A stretch of 64,000 bases of DNA from an uncultured Acidimicrobiales bacterium (GCA_937922235.1 CAKZVC010000068.1:26516-90515); one strand, 5' to 3'. Counted from the first letter of the stretch, positions 24,428-33,383 are shown. The notes: generated by a model from the sequence alone, not told the origin. Numbers and translations are program-made.

Positions 24428-26785
24428 ATGGCGGGCCGATTGTCGACGACGGGTGCACGCGGAACGAAGCGGCGGGCTCGACGCAAGCTGTTTGTCTTCG
24501 CTGTAGTTGCCATGCTGGCCGCGTTACTCCCTAGCGCTGCCGGTGCCGAAAAGGCAGATGATGGCGGCGTGGCTAACGGGATCGACGATTGCGGAATCCT
24601 TGGTCTTGCCGACGACGGGTTTGAACCCAATGACACCCAAGCCGAGGCACAAACCATCGTTGCAGGCACGCCGTACCTGAACCTCGGTGTCTGCACCGGC
24701 GATCCAGATTGGTACGCACTAGGGACGATCCCAGCCGGGACACAGCTCGTCGTTGCCCTTGATTTCATCGACGCCGACGGCGACATCGACGTGCGATTGA
24801 AGAACGCGGCTGGCTCGACACTCGACCAGTCAATTTCGGTTACGGACGACGAAGAGATCATCTTCGATGTCGACACCGCTACCGAGCTCTTCATCGAGGT
24901 GTACATCGGCGAAATCGGTGACGTGACGAACTCCTACGGCATGGTCTTCGCATTCGCTTGCTTGGAAGATGGCTTTGAGGACAACGACACGCAGGCGACG
25001 GCAACGGCGATCAATGTGGGCGAGACGGTTTCAGCTTCGACCTGCGATAACGACGATGACTACTACAGCTTCGCTGTCGATGCCGGTGACACGATCGATG
25101 CATCTCTTCTCTTCGATCACTCCCAGGGTGACCTCGACCTCCAGCTCTACAACCCAGCAGGTGGAGTTGCCCTTCAAAGCAATAGCACCACAGATAACGA
25201 GTCGTTGAGCTTCGTTGCCGACGTTGCGGGAACGTGGTCCGTACGGATAAATCCGTTCTCCACGGCAGAGAACATCTACGACCTGCTCGTGCAGGTGACA
25301 CCACCAACGTGCACCGATGACTCATCTGAAGACAACGACACCCAAGCCGCAGCAACAGCGCTCGACCCCGACAACCTGCCAACCGACCTCGTGTTGTGCG
25401 AGGGCGATGTCGATTGGTACAGCTTCGAAGTCTCCACTGGCGACCAGGTATTCACCAACTACAGCGCGGGCGAAGACGACGTCTCGATCATGCGGCTTGA
25501 CGCGCAAGGAAACCCCACACCAGACGTCGCGACCGCCGACGGAACCTGGTTCCTGAAGATCGACCAGGGCACCGCAGCCGAGGTTCCCTACGACTTACTC
25601 GTCAACATCACCCCGGCTCCATGCACCGATGATCAGTATGAGCCAAACAACAATCAGGCTTCGGCGACGTCGCTCACGCCTGGTGCCGAGCCGCAGGACA
25701 CCATCCTGTGCCCATCTGATGAAGACTGGTTCAGCTTCCCGGTTTCTGCTGGCGATGACGTGTTCGTGAACTACAGCGCCGGTGCACTGGATGTGTCGGT
25801 GGATCTACTCGACAGCCAAGGTCATCCAGCCCCGACTGTGGCTCAGTTCGACGACACCTACTTCATTCGGGTTACCGACAATCCATTCGTCAACGAACCC
25901 GCCGGTGTGCCGTACGACCTCATCGTCGCAATTACTCCCGCACAAGAGTTCTGTGGTGGGGCTGAAGTAACGATCAACATGAGTACCGGAGCGAGCGGCA
26001 TGGGCACGAGCGGCGATGACGTCATCTTGGGCACCGACGGCGCCGACATGATCAATGGCCTCGGTGGCAACGACATCATCTGTGGCAAGGGTGGCGCGGA
26101 CACGATCGATGGTGGGCCCGGCGAAGACACGATCTTCGGTGGGAACGATCCCGACATCATCAACGGTGGCGACGACGCCGATGTGATCAACGGCCAAGGC
26201 GGCAACGACGACATCTTTGGTGACGACGGCGACGACCGCATTAACGGTGGTGCCGGCGACGATGAGATCTACGGCGGCGAGGGTGACGACGACCTTCGCG
26301 GCCAAGGCAACAACGACATGCTGTTCGGAGAGGCGGGCGTCGACCAGTTCTTTGGCGGATCCGGAAACGACAGGATCGAGACCGGGACCGGCGGCAATAT
26401 CGGCACGACTCAGGTGGTTCGCGGTCAAGGTAACAATGACACGATCATCGGCGGCAGTGGAAACGACCGTCTTGAAGGCGGACCAGGCCTAGACACCATC
26501 ACCGGAGGTGCCGGCAACGACGTGCTGATCGGCGGCAACGCCGCTGATGTTCTCAACGGTGGAGACGGCAACGACGAGCTCCAAGGTGGGGGCTCGAACG
26601 ACACGCTCAACGGTGGAAACAACGACGACAGCCTTCACGGCGGCACCGGGAACGATCGGCTCAACGGCGACGCTGGCGCCGATAATTTGAACGGCCAGGG
26701 TGGCACCAACGACATCTGCAACGGAGGCGCTGGTGGGTCCGATACGGCAACCTCGACTTGTGAAACCGTCATCGGCGTGCCGTAG
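24428..26785 (+). CDS. Secreted PPC- and RTX-repeat calcium-binding protein
   Basis: 785 aa from ATG 24428, with GAGGTGG a few bases upstream. Signal peptide: a basic n-region with a KRRARRK run, hydrophobic LFVFAVVAMLAALLPSA, probable cleavage after AGA at residue 40. Four bacterial pre-peptidase C-terminal (PPC) domains start near residues 61, 178, 295 and 398, each opening with a D-x-x-E-x-N-D-T-Q-A motif (FEPNDTQAEA, FEDNDTQATA). From about residue 524 to 767 there are roughly 25 RTX nonapeptides (GGxGxDxxx; for example GGNDIICGKGGADTIDGGPG), which fold as a calcium beta-roll. No protease or lipase domain is present, so an adhesin or surface-layer role is plausible. Confidence 0.88.
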   Translation: MAGRLSTTGARGTKRRARRKLFVFAVVAMLAALLPSAAGAEKADDGGVANGIDDCGILGLADDGFEPNDTQAEAQTIVAGTPYLNLGVCTGDPDWYALGTIPAGTQLVVALDFIDADGDIDVRLKNAAGSTLDQSISVTDDEEIIFDVDTATELFIEVYIGEIGDVTNSYGMVFAFACLEDGFEDNDTQATATAINVGETVSASTCDNDDDYYSFAVDAGDTIDASLLFDHSQGDLDLQLYNPAGGVALQSNSTTDNESLSFVADVAGTWSVRINPFSTAENIYDLLVQVTPPTCTDDSSEDNDTQAAATALDPDNLPTDLVLCEGDVDWYSFEVSTGDQVFTNYSAGEDDVSIMRLDAQGNPTPDVATADGTWFLKIDQGTAAEVPYDLLVNITPAPCTDDQYEPNNNQASATSLTPGAEPQDTILCPSDEDWFSFPVSAGDDVFVNYSAGALDVSVDLLDSQGHPAPTVAQFDDTYFIRVTDNPFVNEPAGVPYDLIVAITPAQEFCGGAEVTINMSTGASGMGTSGDDVILGTDGADMINGLGGNDIICGKGGADTIDGGPGEDTIFGGNDPDIINGGDDADVINGQGGNDDIFGDDGDDRINGGAGDDEIYGGEGDDDLRGQGNNDMLFGEAGVDQFFGGSGNDRIETGTGGNIGTTQVVRGQGNNDTIIGGSGNDRLEGGPGLDTITGGAGNDVLIGGNAADVLNGGDGNDELQGGGSNDTLNGGNNDDSLHGGTGNDRLNGDAGADNLNGQGGTNDICNGGAGGSDTATSTCETVIGVP

Positions 26786-26863
26786 TTAGGGTCTCGGTGA
26801 TTCGGCTAGGGGCCGATGACGAACATCGTCTAGACAGTCTCCAAGACAGTCCTGGAGAATGAC

Positions 26864-28120
26864 ATGACGTCAGCGCCCGGTGTGGGTTGGCAGTACAAGG
26901 GGTGGCCTCGTGGGGTAAATCCCACAGGTGCCGCCATCGGCAACCAGCAGCTGAACGTGTTCGGAAGCGACTTCCTGTTTCCGCTCGCGACCATCTCGTC
27001 GACCCAGCTCAACCACAACGTGTCCACGGTGGCGCAGTTCTGCACCGACCACGACGTGTCGTTGGCGCCGCATGCGAAGACGACCATGGCGCCAGAGATC
27101 GTCGAGCAGCAGCTCGGCGCAGGGGCATGGGGAATGACCGTGGCAACGGTCAGCCAAGCCGAGACCCTTCGAGCCTTCGGGGTGGTGCGCATCGTTATCG
27201 CTCATCAGGTCGTCGACCCTGGCGCAGTGCGGTGGATCTCGGACGAGCTCGCCGACCCGGAAGTTCAGATCATCTCGCTCGTTGACTCGGTTGCTTCCGT
27301 CAACGCTATGGAGCGGGCACTCGTCGACCGGTCGATGGATCGCCCCCTCGATGTGTTGGTCGAGCTCGGGTACACGAACGGCCGAACGGGTTGTCGCACA
27401 GTGGTCGACGCCATCGAGGTCGCCGAAGCCGTCGCTGCATCAGCCTCGCTTCGGCTCGTTGGGGTCGAGGGCTACGAAGGCATGGTGCCAACGCCCGACG
27501 ACGACCACACCGCACTCGACCAGTTCCTCACCGACCTCGGCACCTTGGCGACCGAGCTCGATGCCCGGCAGCTCTTCAACCATCTCGACGAGGTCATCAT
27601 CACCGCTGGTGGCAGCATGTTCCCCGACCGTGTCGTCGCGGTCCTTGACGAGCTCGAGCTCTCGAAGCCGAACCGTCTCGTCATTCGATCGGGCTGCTAC
27701 GTCACTCACGACTCGGCCTACTACGCCGAGGGCGCTCCGTTCGGCGTACGCCCACCCATGGACACCTATCCCCCGCTGCAAGCCGCCTTGATGGTGTGGG
27801 CCTACGTCGTGTCGCGCCCACAACCCGATCTGGTGATTCTCGGCTTCGGAAAGCGCGACGCTGGCATCGATGTCGACTTGCCCAAGCCGCACGTGCTTCG
27901 TCGCAACGGTGAGATGCGCGAGCTTGACGGCGAGCTCGAAGTCTTCTCACTCAACGATCAGCACGCGTACGTACGAGTCAACCCTGAGTTCGACGTGGCG
28001 GTGGGCGACATCATCGGCTGCGGCATCTCGCACCCGTGCACCACGTTCGACAAGTGGAAGGCCATCCCGCTCGTCGACGACGACTTCACCGTCGTCGGCA
28101 CCATCCGCACGTTCTTCTAA
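26864..28120 (+). CDS. D-serine dehydratase/D-threonine aldolase-family enzyme (alanine racemase fold)
   Basis: 418 aa, fold-type III PLP enzyme. The PLP lysine is K72 in LAPHAKTTMAP. The C-terminal metal site is conserved: His in NDQHAYVRV and Cys in GISHPCTTFDKW, the H-C zinc pair of eukaryotic-type D-serine dehydratase and D-threo-3-hydroxyaspartate dehydratase. Reaction: dehydration or aldol cleavage of a D-3-hydroxy amino acid. GGAG precedes the start by six bases. It is followed by REP copy 3 two nt after the stop. Downstream dehydrogenase and aminotransferase genes on the same strand may complete a D-hydroxy-amino-acid pathway. Confidence 0.87.
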   Translation: MTSAPGVGWQYKGWPRGVNPTGAAIGNQQLNVFGSDFLFPLATISSTQLNHNVSTVAQFCTDHDVSLAPHAKTTMAPEIVEQQLGAGAWGMTVATVSQAETLRAFGVVRIVIAHQVVDPGAVRWISDELADPEVQIISLVDSVASVNAMERALVDRSMDRPLDVLVELGYTNGRTGCRTVVDAIEVAEAVAASASLRLVGVEGYEGMVPTPDDDHTALDQFLTDLGTLATELDARQLFNHLDEVIITAGGSMFPDRVVAVLDELELSKPNRLVIRSGCYVTHDSAYYAEGAPFGVRPPMDTYPPLQAALMVWAYVVSRPQPDLVILGFGKRDAGIDVDLPKPHVLRRNGEMRELDGELEVFSLNDQHAYVRVNPEFDVAVGDIIGCGISHPCTTFDKWKAIPLVDDDFTVVGTIRTFF

Positions 28121-28121
28121 C

Positions 28122-28158
28122 AAGTGGCGGATTAGGGACAGTCCCTAATCCGCCACTT
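28122..28158. repeat. REP-like 37-nt perfect palindrome (copy 3)
   Basis: Same 18-nt arms as copy 1, AAGTGGCGGATTAGGGAC and complement, but with A instead of T at the centre (equivalent to copy 1 in inverted orientation). It begins one base after the TAA of the D-serine-dehydratase-like gene. It lies 23 kb from the RAYT gene, so the family is dispersed. Confidence 0.92.
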
Positions 28159-28183
28159 GGTCTCAGATGCAATACTGATTGGC

Positions 28184-28345
28184 ATGGCTATTCTCGGTGG
28201 ACTTATCGCAGCTGTCGTGTTCGGCAGTCTCGCCTATTCGCGCGCGGCACAATCGCCCTCAAACGTCCGGGCAGTTATCGGCGCAGCTGGCGCGATTGGC
28301 GGCATGTGGGTGGGGTACGTGCTCGTCAACGGGTTGCTCGGCTAA
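28184..28345 (+). CDS. Possible small two-TM protein
   Basis: 53 aa (MAILGGLIAAVVFGSLAYSR at the start). Two hydrophobic segments, residues 2-19 and 31-50 (VIGAAGAIGGMWVGYVLVNG), separated by a polar loop. No clear ribosome-binding site; it lies between a palindrome and the HIBADH-type gene. Composition matches a real small membrane protein more than a chance frame, but no family is recognised. Confidence 0.42.
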   Translation: MAILGGLIAAVVFGSLAYSRAAQSPSNVRAVIGAAGAIGGMWVGYVLVNGLLG

Positions 28346-28414
28346 GACACCGCTGGCTGGCGAACTGAACGCTCCAACATGGCAGACTCTCCGGAGTCTT
28401 GAAGGAGCACAACA

Positions 28415-29374
28415 ATGAAGATCGGTTTTATCGGACTCGGCAACGTGGGCGGCAAGCTTGCGGGTTCAATTCTGCGCAACGGCCTCGACCTGATGGTGCG
28501 AGATCTAGATGAGGGTGCAGCCCAGCATCTGCTCGACGCTGGCGCATCGTGGGCCGATTCGCCCAAGGAGATGGCCGAGGCGTGCGACATCGTCATCACC
28601 TGCCTCCCATCACCCGCCGCGAGTGCTGCGGTGCTCGAGGCCGACGATGGCCTGCTCGCTGGCTTTGGCCCCGGCAAGGTGTGGATGGAAATGAGCACTA
28701 CCGACGAAGCTGAGGTCAAGCGCCTCGGCGCCATGGTGAAGGCCACCGGTGCCGAGCCGGTCGACTGCCCTGTGTCGGGTGGTTGCCATCGTGCGGCCAC
28801 CGGCAACATCGCCATCTTTGCCGGCTGCGAGCGCGAGACGTTCGAGAAGATCATGCCTGTGCTCAAGACCATGGGTCGCCGCCTGCTTCACACCGGCGAC
28901 CTCGGCAGCGCGTCGACGCTCAAGGTCATGACCAACTACCTCGCTACCGCCAACCTGCTCACCGTTTGCGAAGCACTCGTGACGTCGGCAGCTGCTGGTA
29001 TGGACCTCAACACCACTTATGAAGCCATCGCCATCTCATCGGGCAACAGCTTTGTCCACGAGACCGAAGGTCAGGTCATCTTGAACGGCAGTCGCGACAT
29101 CAACTTCACGATGGACCTTGTGAAGAAGGACATCGGTCTGTTCCAAGCCATCGCCGACCGTCACGACGTGCCGCTCGAGATCAGCCCGGTGCTCATCGAC
29201 ATCTTCGACGACGGCATCGAGCGCTTTGGCGAGCGCGAGTGGTCGCCCAACATCATCAAGCGCCTTGAGGAAGCGACGGGGCTGAGCATTCTCGCTCCGG
29301 GCTTCCCGCCCGAGATGCTCGATGATGAACCAGAAGAGCCAGGCTACGAAGTCATCCCCACCGGAAAGAGCTAA
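28415..29374 (+). CDS. 3-hydroxyisobutyrate dehydrogenase-family NAD(P) oxidoreductase
   Basis: 319 aa. N-terminal Rossmann motif MKIGFIGLGNVGGKLAGSI, substrate-anchoring DCPVSGGCHRAATGN, and catalytic K170 in TLKVMTNYL. A GAAGGAG Shine-Dalgarno sits before the ATG. Beta-hydroxyacid dehydrogenases of this family oxidise 3-hydroxyisobutyrate, tartronate semialdehyde or L-serine-type substrates. Two bases separate it from a class V aminotransferase, so they are one operon. The C-terminus has an unusual acidic/Pro tail (MLDDEPEEPGYEV). Confidence 0.87.
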   Translation: MKIGFIGLGNVGGKLAGSILRNGLDLMVRDLDEGAAQHLLDAGASWADSPKEMAEACDIVITCLPSPAASAAVLEADDGLLAGFGPGKVWMEMSTTDEAEVKRLGAMVKATGAEPVDCPVSGGCHRAATGNIAIFAGCERETFEKIMPVLKTMGRRLLHTGDLGSASTLKVMTNYLATANLLTVCEALVTSAAAGMDLNTTYEAIAISSGNSFVHETEGQVILNGSRDINFTMDLVKKDIGLFQAIADRHDVPLEISPVLIDIFDDGIERFGEREWSPNIIKRLEEATGLSILAPGFPPEMLDDEPEEPGYEVIPTGKS

Positions 29375-29376
29375 CT

Positions 29377-30570
29377 ATGAGCGGTCGCGAGCTGAGCACT
29401 ACCGAGGTTGCTGCGCAACGGGCTATGACCCCTGGCGCCGACAACCGGGCGCACTTCAACCACGCCGGCTCGTCGCTGCCGCCCGAGTCGGTGGTCGACG
29501 CCCAGCATCGCCACATCGACCTTGAAGCATCGATCGGGGGGTACGAAGCCGCGGCCCAGATGGCCGACGAAGAAGAGGCCGTCTACCAATCGATCGCCAC
29601 GCTCATCGGCGCGAAGCCAACCGAGATCGCTCGCGCCGAGCACGCCACGATTGCGTGGTTCGCCGGATTCTGGGCGCTGCCGATGGAAGCCGGTCAGCGC
29701 ATTCTCACGGTCGAGGCCGAGTATGCGGCCAATGCCGTGTCGTTCATCCGGGCGAAGGAACGCTACGGCGTTTCCATCGAAGTGCTGCCGAGCACGCCGG
29801 CAGGCCAGGTCGACCTCGATGCGCTCGACGCGACCATCGGGCCCGACGTTGCCGTAATGGCGATGACCCACGTGCCGACGAACGGTGGCCTCATCAACCC
29901 GGCCGCCGAAGTTGGGCGCATCACCAAGGCAGCAGGCGTGCCGTACCTGCTCGATGCCTGCCAGTCGGTTGGCCAGCTCGACATCAACGTCGACGAGATC
30001 GGCTGCGACATGCTGTCGGTCACCGGCCGCAAGTACCTGCGCGGGCCGCGAGGTTCGGGCTTCCTGTATGCGAGCGAAGACATCCTGCCTCGGCTCAACA
30101 CCGACCACCCCGATCATCACAGTGCGCACTGGGTCGAGGCCGAGCGGTACGAGCTCCTGCCCAATGCTCGCCGCTTCGAATACTGGGAGTTCAACCATGC
30201 CGCATGGCTTGGACTCGGAGCGGCGGTCGATCACGCCCTGTCGATTGGCATGGATCGCATCGAAACAACCGTGCAGGCTCGTGCCGCCGAGCTCCGAGCC
30301 CGGCTCGACGAGATCGGGTTCGAGGTTCGAGACCTGGGCGAAAACAAGTCAGGCATCGTCACCTCATCGCATCCGAAGATGGCTGCTGGCGAGCTGAAGG
30401 CTGCGCTCACTGAGCGCAAAATCAACTCGTCAGTGACCGACCCTGACTCGACGCTGTGGGATGCGTTGCGCCGCGACCTGCCGCATCTGCTTCGCACCTC
30501 GGTGCACTACACCACAACCCCCGAAGAGATCGACCAGCTGATCGCTGCCCTAACCGACATCACCACGTGA
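29377..30570 (+). CDS. Class V aminotransferase (cysteine desulfurase/epimerase-like fold)
   Basis: 397 aa. PLP lysine K219 in SVTGRKYLRGPRGSGFLY, pyridine Asp D193 in LLDACQSVGQ, and MTHVPTNGGLINP before it. The RKYLRGPRG signature places it with isopenicillin-N-epimerase-like/selenocysteine-lyase-like members rather than IscS; there is no mobile-loop catalytic Cys. It follows the HIBADH-type dehydrogenase by two bases. Substrate unknown; it could be an amino-acid lyase acting before or after the dehydrogenase. It ends 14 nt before REP copy 4. Confidence 0.83.
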   Translation: MSGRELSTTEVAAQRAMTPGADNRAHFNHAGSSLPPESVVDAQHRHIDLEASIGGYEAAAQMADEEEAVYQSIATLIGAKPTEIARAEHATIAWFAGFWALPMEAGQRILTVEAEYAANAVSFIRAKERYGVSIEVLPSTPAGQVDLDALDATIGPDVAVMAMTHVPTNGGLINPAAEVGRITKAAGVPYLLDACQSVGQLDINVDEIGCDMLSVTGRKYLRGPRGSGFLYASEDILPRLNTDHPDHHSAHWVEAERYELLPNARRFEYWEFNHAAWLGLGAAVDHALSIGMDRIETTVQARAAELRARLDEIGFEVRDLGENKSGIVTSSHPKMAAGELKAALTERKINSSVTDPDSTLWDALRRDLPHLLRTSVHYTTTPEEIDQLIAALTDITT

Positions 30571-30584
30571 CAAGCCTTCTGATC

Positions 30585-30621
30585 AAGTGGTGGATGAGGG
30601 ACTGTCCCTAATCCGCCACTT
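30585..30621. repeat. REP-like palindrome (copy 4), two arm mismatches
   Basis: Left arm AAGTGGTGGATGAGGGAC, central T, right arm GTCCCTAATCCGCCACTT. The right arm matches copy 1 exactly; the left arm carries C-to-T and T-to-G changes, so one pair becomes G-U in RNA and one is lost. It lies between convergent genes (30570 and 30628). Confidence 0.9.
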
Positions 30622-30627
30622 GGGTCG

Positions 30628-31026
30628 TCAGCTATCGCCGTCGCCGGATTCGTCGCCGCTGGCTTCGTCGAGCTCGGCTACGACCTTGTCCTGAGGTGAT
30701 TCTTCAGCTGCGGCATCGGAGGAAGCTCCGCTGGTGCGCTTGCTGACTTCTTCGCCCGCGGTGTTGATGGTGACCATGAGTGCGTCGCGGAAGAGCTTGC
30801 CCATGTCCTTCACGTCGTCGTGAACCGCGGTGTCTTTGGCGGCGTTGCCGATCGAGTCGAACGCATCGGTGAGCTTGGTGCCGATGTCGTCGATGAGGGC
30901 CTTGGTGTCGCCGGGCTCACGTGGCTCGGTCTCGTCCTTCTCTTGTTCGAGGTGCAGTTTGAGCTTGAGGCCAAGTGCCTCCGCCTTGCTCGCTACTTCT
31001 TTCCATGAATCCTGAATCTCTGCCAT
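30628..31026 (-). CDS. Small acidic helical protein of unknown function
   Basis: 132 aa. Residues 1-90 are predicted helical and amphipathic (WKEVASKAEALGLKLKLHLEQ; KLFRDALMVTINTAGEEV). Residues 95-132 are an acidic low-complexity tail ending DEASGDESGDGDS. No signal peptide or membrane segment. I do not recognise the family; actinobacteria carry many such small acidic proteins. It ends seven nt from REP copy 4. Confidence 0.65.
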   Translation of the reverse strand: MAEIQDSWKEVASKAEALGLKLKLHLEQEKDETEPREPGDTKALIDDIGTKLTDAFDSIGNAAKDTAVHDDVKDMGKLFRDALMVTINTAGEEVSKRTSGASSDAAAEESPQDKVVAELDEASGDESGDGDS

Positions 31027-31093
31027 GTGTATCTCCTCAGTGGCGCTGTCTCGAACAGACCAGCGCTCGCAAGGGAGAATCTATTCCAGCGCG

Positions 31094-31771
31094 TTACCCG
31101 GTGACTTGGAACATGGCGATGTTTGCCCGCACGTCGGCGTGGCCGTCGGGGGCGCCTTCGTAGATCGCCACATCGACCAGTTTCGGTGTCGTGACAAGCC
31201 GGGCGTCACCGAGCTCGGCGAAGACCTTGTCGAAACCCATCTCGGTGTAGTGCTCGCTGTTGATGCCGATCGCGCACACGGCGCTCGGCGCGGCGACACG
31301 CACGAGCTCGTGCAGCACTGACGGTGGCAGGTGGCCATGGGTGAAGGTCCCGACACTGATGATGCCGGTGTAGGTGTCGTCAGCAATGTCGAGGCCGATG
31401 GTCAGGTCGGCCACGTGGAACTCGCGATATGCCAGGTCGCCGAACACGTTCTTCTTCGTACGGGCAACCTCGATCATCTCGGGCGAGATGTCGACACCAT
31501 CGATGGTCTCCTCGCCAACGTCGGAAAGCGCGACACCGACAACGCCAGTTCCGCAGCCCACGTCGAGAATCGCCCCACCAGCAGAACCGCCAGCGTCAAG
31601 AAACGCTCCGACCACGTTCTCGTGGTACACGTAGCCCATCCCGTCGAGCATGTCACGGTCGTACGTCGTGGCCCACTTGGCGTAGAGGCGACGGCTGTCA
31701 TCAGGGGTTTCGAGATCGTACGCATCGTCGACCGTGAAGCTGTCGTCGTCTGGGTGGTCTGCGCTGTTCAT
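31094..31771 (-). CDS. Class I SAM-dependent methyltransferase
   Basis: 225 aa from ATG 31771 (MNSADHPDDDSF). Motif I is ILDVGCGTGVVG, motif II region DGVDISPEMIEVAR, motif III-like YTGIISVGTFTHGHL. The architecture resembles generic Methyltransf_25/Williams-Beuren-type enzymes. Before the domain, DSRRLYAKWATTYDRDM is a common N-terminal lead. Substrate cannot be assigned; GTFTHGHL is a family-like active-site loop. It is probably co-transcribed with the hypothetical gene at 31818-32189. Confidence 0.82.
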   Translation of the reverse strand: MNSADHPDDDSFTVDDAYDLETPDDSRRLYAKWATTYDRDMLDGMGYVYHENVVGAFLDAGGSAGGAILDVGCGTGVVGVALSDVGEETIDGVDISPEMIEVARTKKNVFGDLAYREFHVADLTIGLDIADDTYTGIISVGTFTHGHLPPSVLHELVRVAAPSAVCAIGINSEHYTEMGFDKVFAELGDARLVTTPKLVDVAIYEGAPDGHADVRANIAMFQVTG

Positions 31772-31817
31772 CTTCACTTCGTAGCACGGTGTCGTGCCGC
31801 GAATCGAAAGGTGCGAG

Positions 31818-32189
31818 CTACGAGCTCCCGAGCCACCCGCGGCGACGAAGCTCGTCGGTGTGCGACGCAAAGGCAGCGAAGCGATCCTCAAAGTCGGAGT
31901 CTTGGTCGGGGCGCAGATCGATCACCGTACGAAGGTCGACCTCGTTCACCCGGCCAGCTGAGGGTTCGATGCTGCCTGTGGCTGGGCTGGTCGCGTGACT
32001 ATCAGTTCGCTCGTACTGGCGAAGCCGGAGCTCTTTGAGGCGAGCCTCAACGTTGTCGAGTCGGTTGTTCTCCGACTCGAAGACTGCCGGATCGACACTT
32101 GCCGCCTTCGTAAGGTCGATTGCTGGCGGGGCAGCAGGCGCTGGTCGTTTTGCTTTTGAGGAAGATCGTCGGAAGAGGTGCACGTACAA
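31818..32189 (-). CDS. Hypothetical protein with helical core
   Basis: About 121-123 aa; no ATG is available, so TTG 32189 or GTG 32183 would start it. A basic/Pro-Ala N-terminus (RRSSSKAKRPAPAAPPA) is followed by a helical stretch (RLDNVEARLKELRLRQYER) and a C-terminal DFEDRFAAFASHTDELRRRGW. No recognised domain. It is supported by an open frame with coding-like composition and by same-strand position upstream of the methyltransferase, but the start is uncertain. Confidence 0.5.
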   Translation of the reverse strand: MYVHLFRRSSSKAKRPAPAAPPAIDLTKAASVDPAVFESENNRLDNVEARLKELRLRQYERTDSHATSPATGSIEPSAGRVNEVDLRTVIDLRPDQDSDFEDRFAAFASHTDELRRRGWLGSS

Positions 32190-32287
32190 CTATCGGATCG
32201 ACCAACGAACGCATAAGCCATTTGACCTACCCATATGGGTGTAATCGCGGTCCGCTATCGACCTGTCTGTACAGCTACCCTCCAGGT

Positions 32288-33295
32288 ATGGACTCCCCCG
32301 TACTCGCCACTGTTCCGTTGAGCATGCAATGGCCGACGCTCGACCCGTTCTTGTTCTGCGCCCATCACGATGACGACTACCCCGCCGGCGACGGCAACCT
32401 TGCGCCAAACGCATCACTCGGTGGGCGGGCTATTGGTCAAGACTTCAGCGATAAGGATGGCTGGAGCATGTACCACGGCTCGAGCGTGCCAGGGTTCCCG
32501 CAGCATCCGCATCGAGGCTTCGAGACGATCACCTACTGCCGACACGGCCTCATCGACCACTCCGATTCGATGGGTGCGACGGCTCGCTTCGGCCGCGGTG
32601 ATGTCCAGTGGATGACCGCCGGTGGTGGCGTCGTGCACTCCGAGATGTTCCCGCTCGTCAATACCGACGAACCCAACCCGACCGAACTCTTTCAGATCTG
32701 GTTGAACCTGCCAGCCGAAGACAAGATGGTCGACGCCTACTTCACCATGTTCTGGGACGAGGACGTGCCCCGTATCGACCTCGACAATGGAGGCCAGATC
32801 ACGGTGCTTGCCGGTTCGCTCGAACACGCCAACCCGCCGGCTCCACCGCCGAACTCGTGGGCATCTCGCACCGAAGCCCACATCGGCCTGTGGCACATCG
32901 TGCTTCCCGCCGGTGCGTCGTGGACCATCCCAGCAACCGTTGCGACGAGCGGACGCATGCTCTACCTGTTCGAAGGTTCGGGCCTCGATATTGCGGCCAC
33001 CACATTCGACACGAACACGGGCATTCAGCTCGTCGCCGACACCGACGTCGTCATCACGGCGACGAACGAACCGATCGAGATGCTGCTCATGCAGGGCACG
33101 CCGATCGGCGAACCAGTTGCGAAGTATGGGCCGTTCGTCATGAACACCGAAGCCGAGATCCGCCAGGCGTTCGACGACTACAACCGCACGAAGTTCGGCG
33201 GCTGGCCGTGGGAGTCAGACGATCCGACCCACGCACCCCACGACGTCCGATTCGCCATCCACGCCGACGGCACCAAAGACAGCCCCGTCCTCTGA
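32288..33295 (+). CDS. Pirin-family cupin protein
   Basis: 335 aa from ATG 32288. Two cupin domains; the metal site is HPHRGFETITYCRHG (His, His) and VVHSEMF (His, Glu), the pirin Fe ligands. GRGDVQWMTAGGGVVHSE is the pirin signature. Bacterial pirins act as redox-sensitive regulators or quercetinase-like oxygenases. Longer than the usual 230-300 residues, with a C-terminal stretch ending HADGTKDSPVL. The stop is followed immediately by a 58-nt repeat shared with 59564. Confidence 0.87.
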   Translation: MDSPVLATVPLSMQWPTLDPFLFCAHHDDDYPAGDGNLAPNASLGGRAIGQDFSDKDGWSMYHGSSVPGFPQHPHRGFETITYCRHGLIDHSDSMGATARFGRGDVQWMTAGGGVVHSEMFPLVNTDEPNPTELFQIWLNLPAEDKMVDAYFTMFWDEDVPRIDLDNGGQITVLAGSLEHANPPAPPPNSWASRTEAHIGLWHIVLPAGASWTIPATVATSGRMLYLFEGSGLDIAATTFDTNTGIQLVADTDVVITATNEPIEMLLMQGTPIGEPVAKYGPFVMNTEAEIRQAFDDYNRTKFGGWPWESDDPTHAPHDVRFAIHADGTKDSPVL

Positions 33296-33297
33296 TT

Positions 33298-33355
33298 CCC
33301 GGGCTTCGCCCTCCATCGCTCGGCTCGTCGCTCCGCTTTGGAGCCTCGGCTGCTG
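33298..33355. repeat. 58-nt dispersed repeat, copy A
   Basis: Starts CCCGGGCTTCGCCCTCCATC and ends CTCGGCTGCTGC. It is about 90 percent identical to 59564-59621. Both copies begin within five bases of a gene stop codon and open with the hairpin GGGCTTCGCCC. Confidence 0.8.
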
Positions 33356-33383
33356 CACGGGAACGCTTCGCGTTTCCTAGCCC

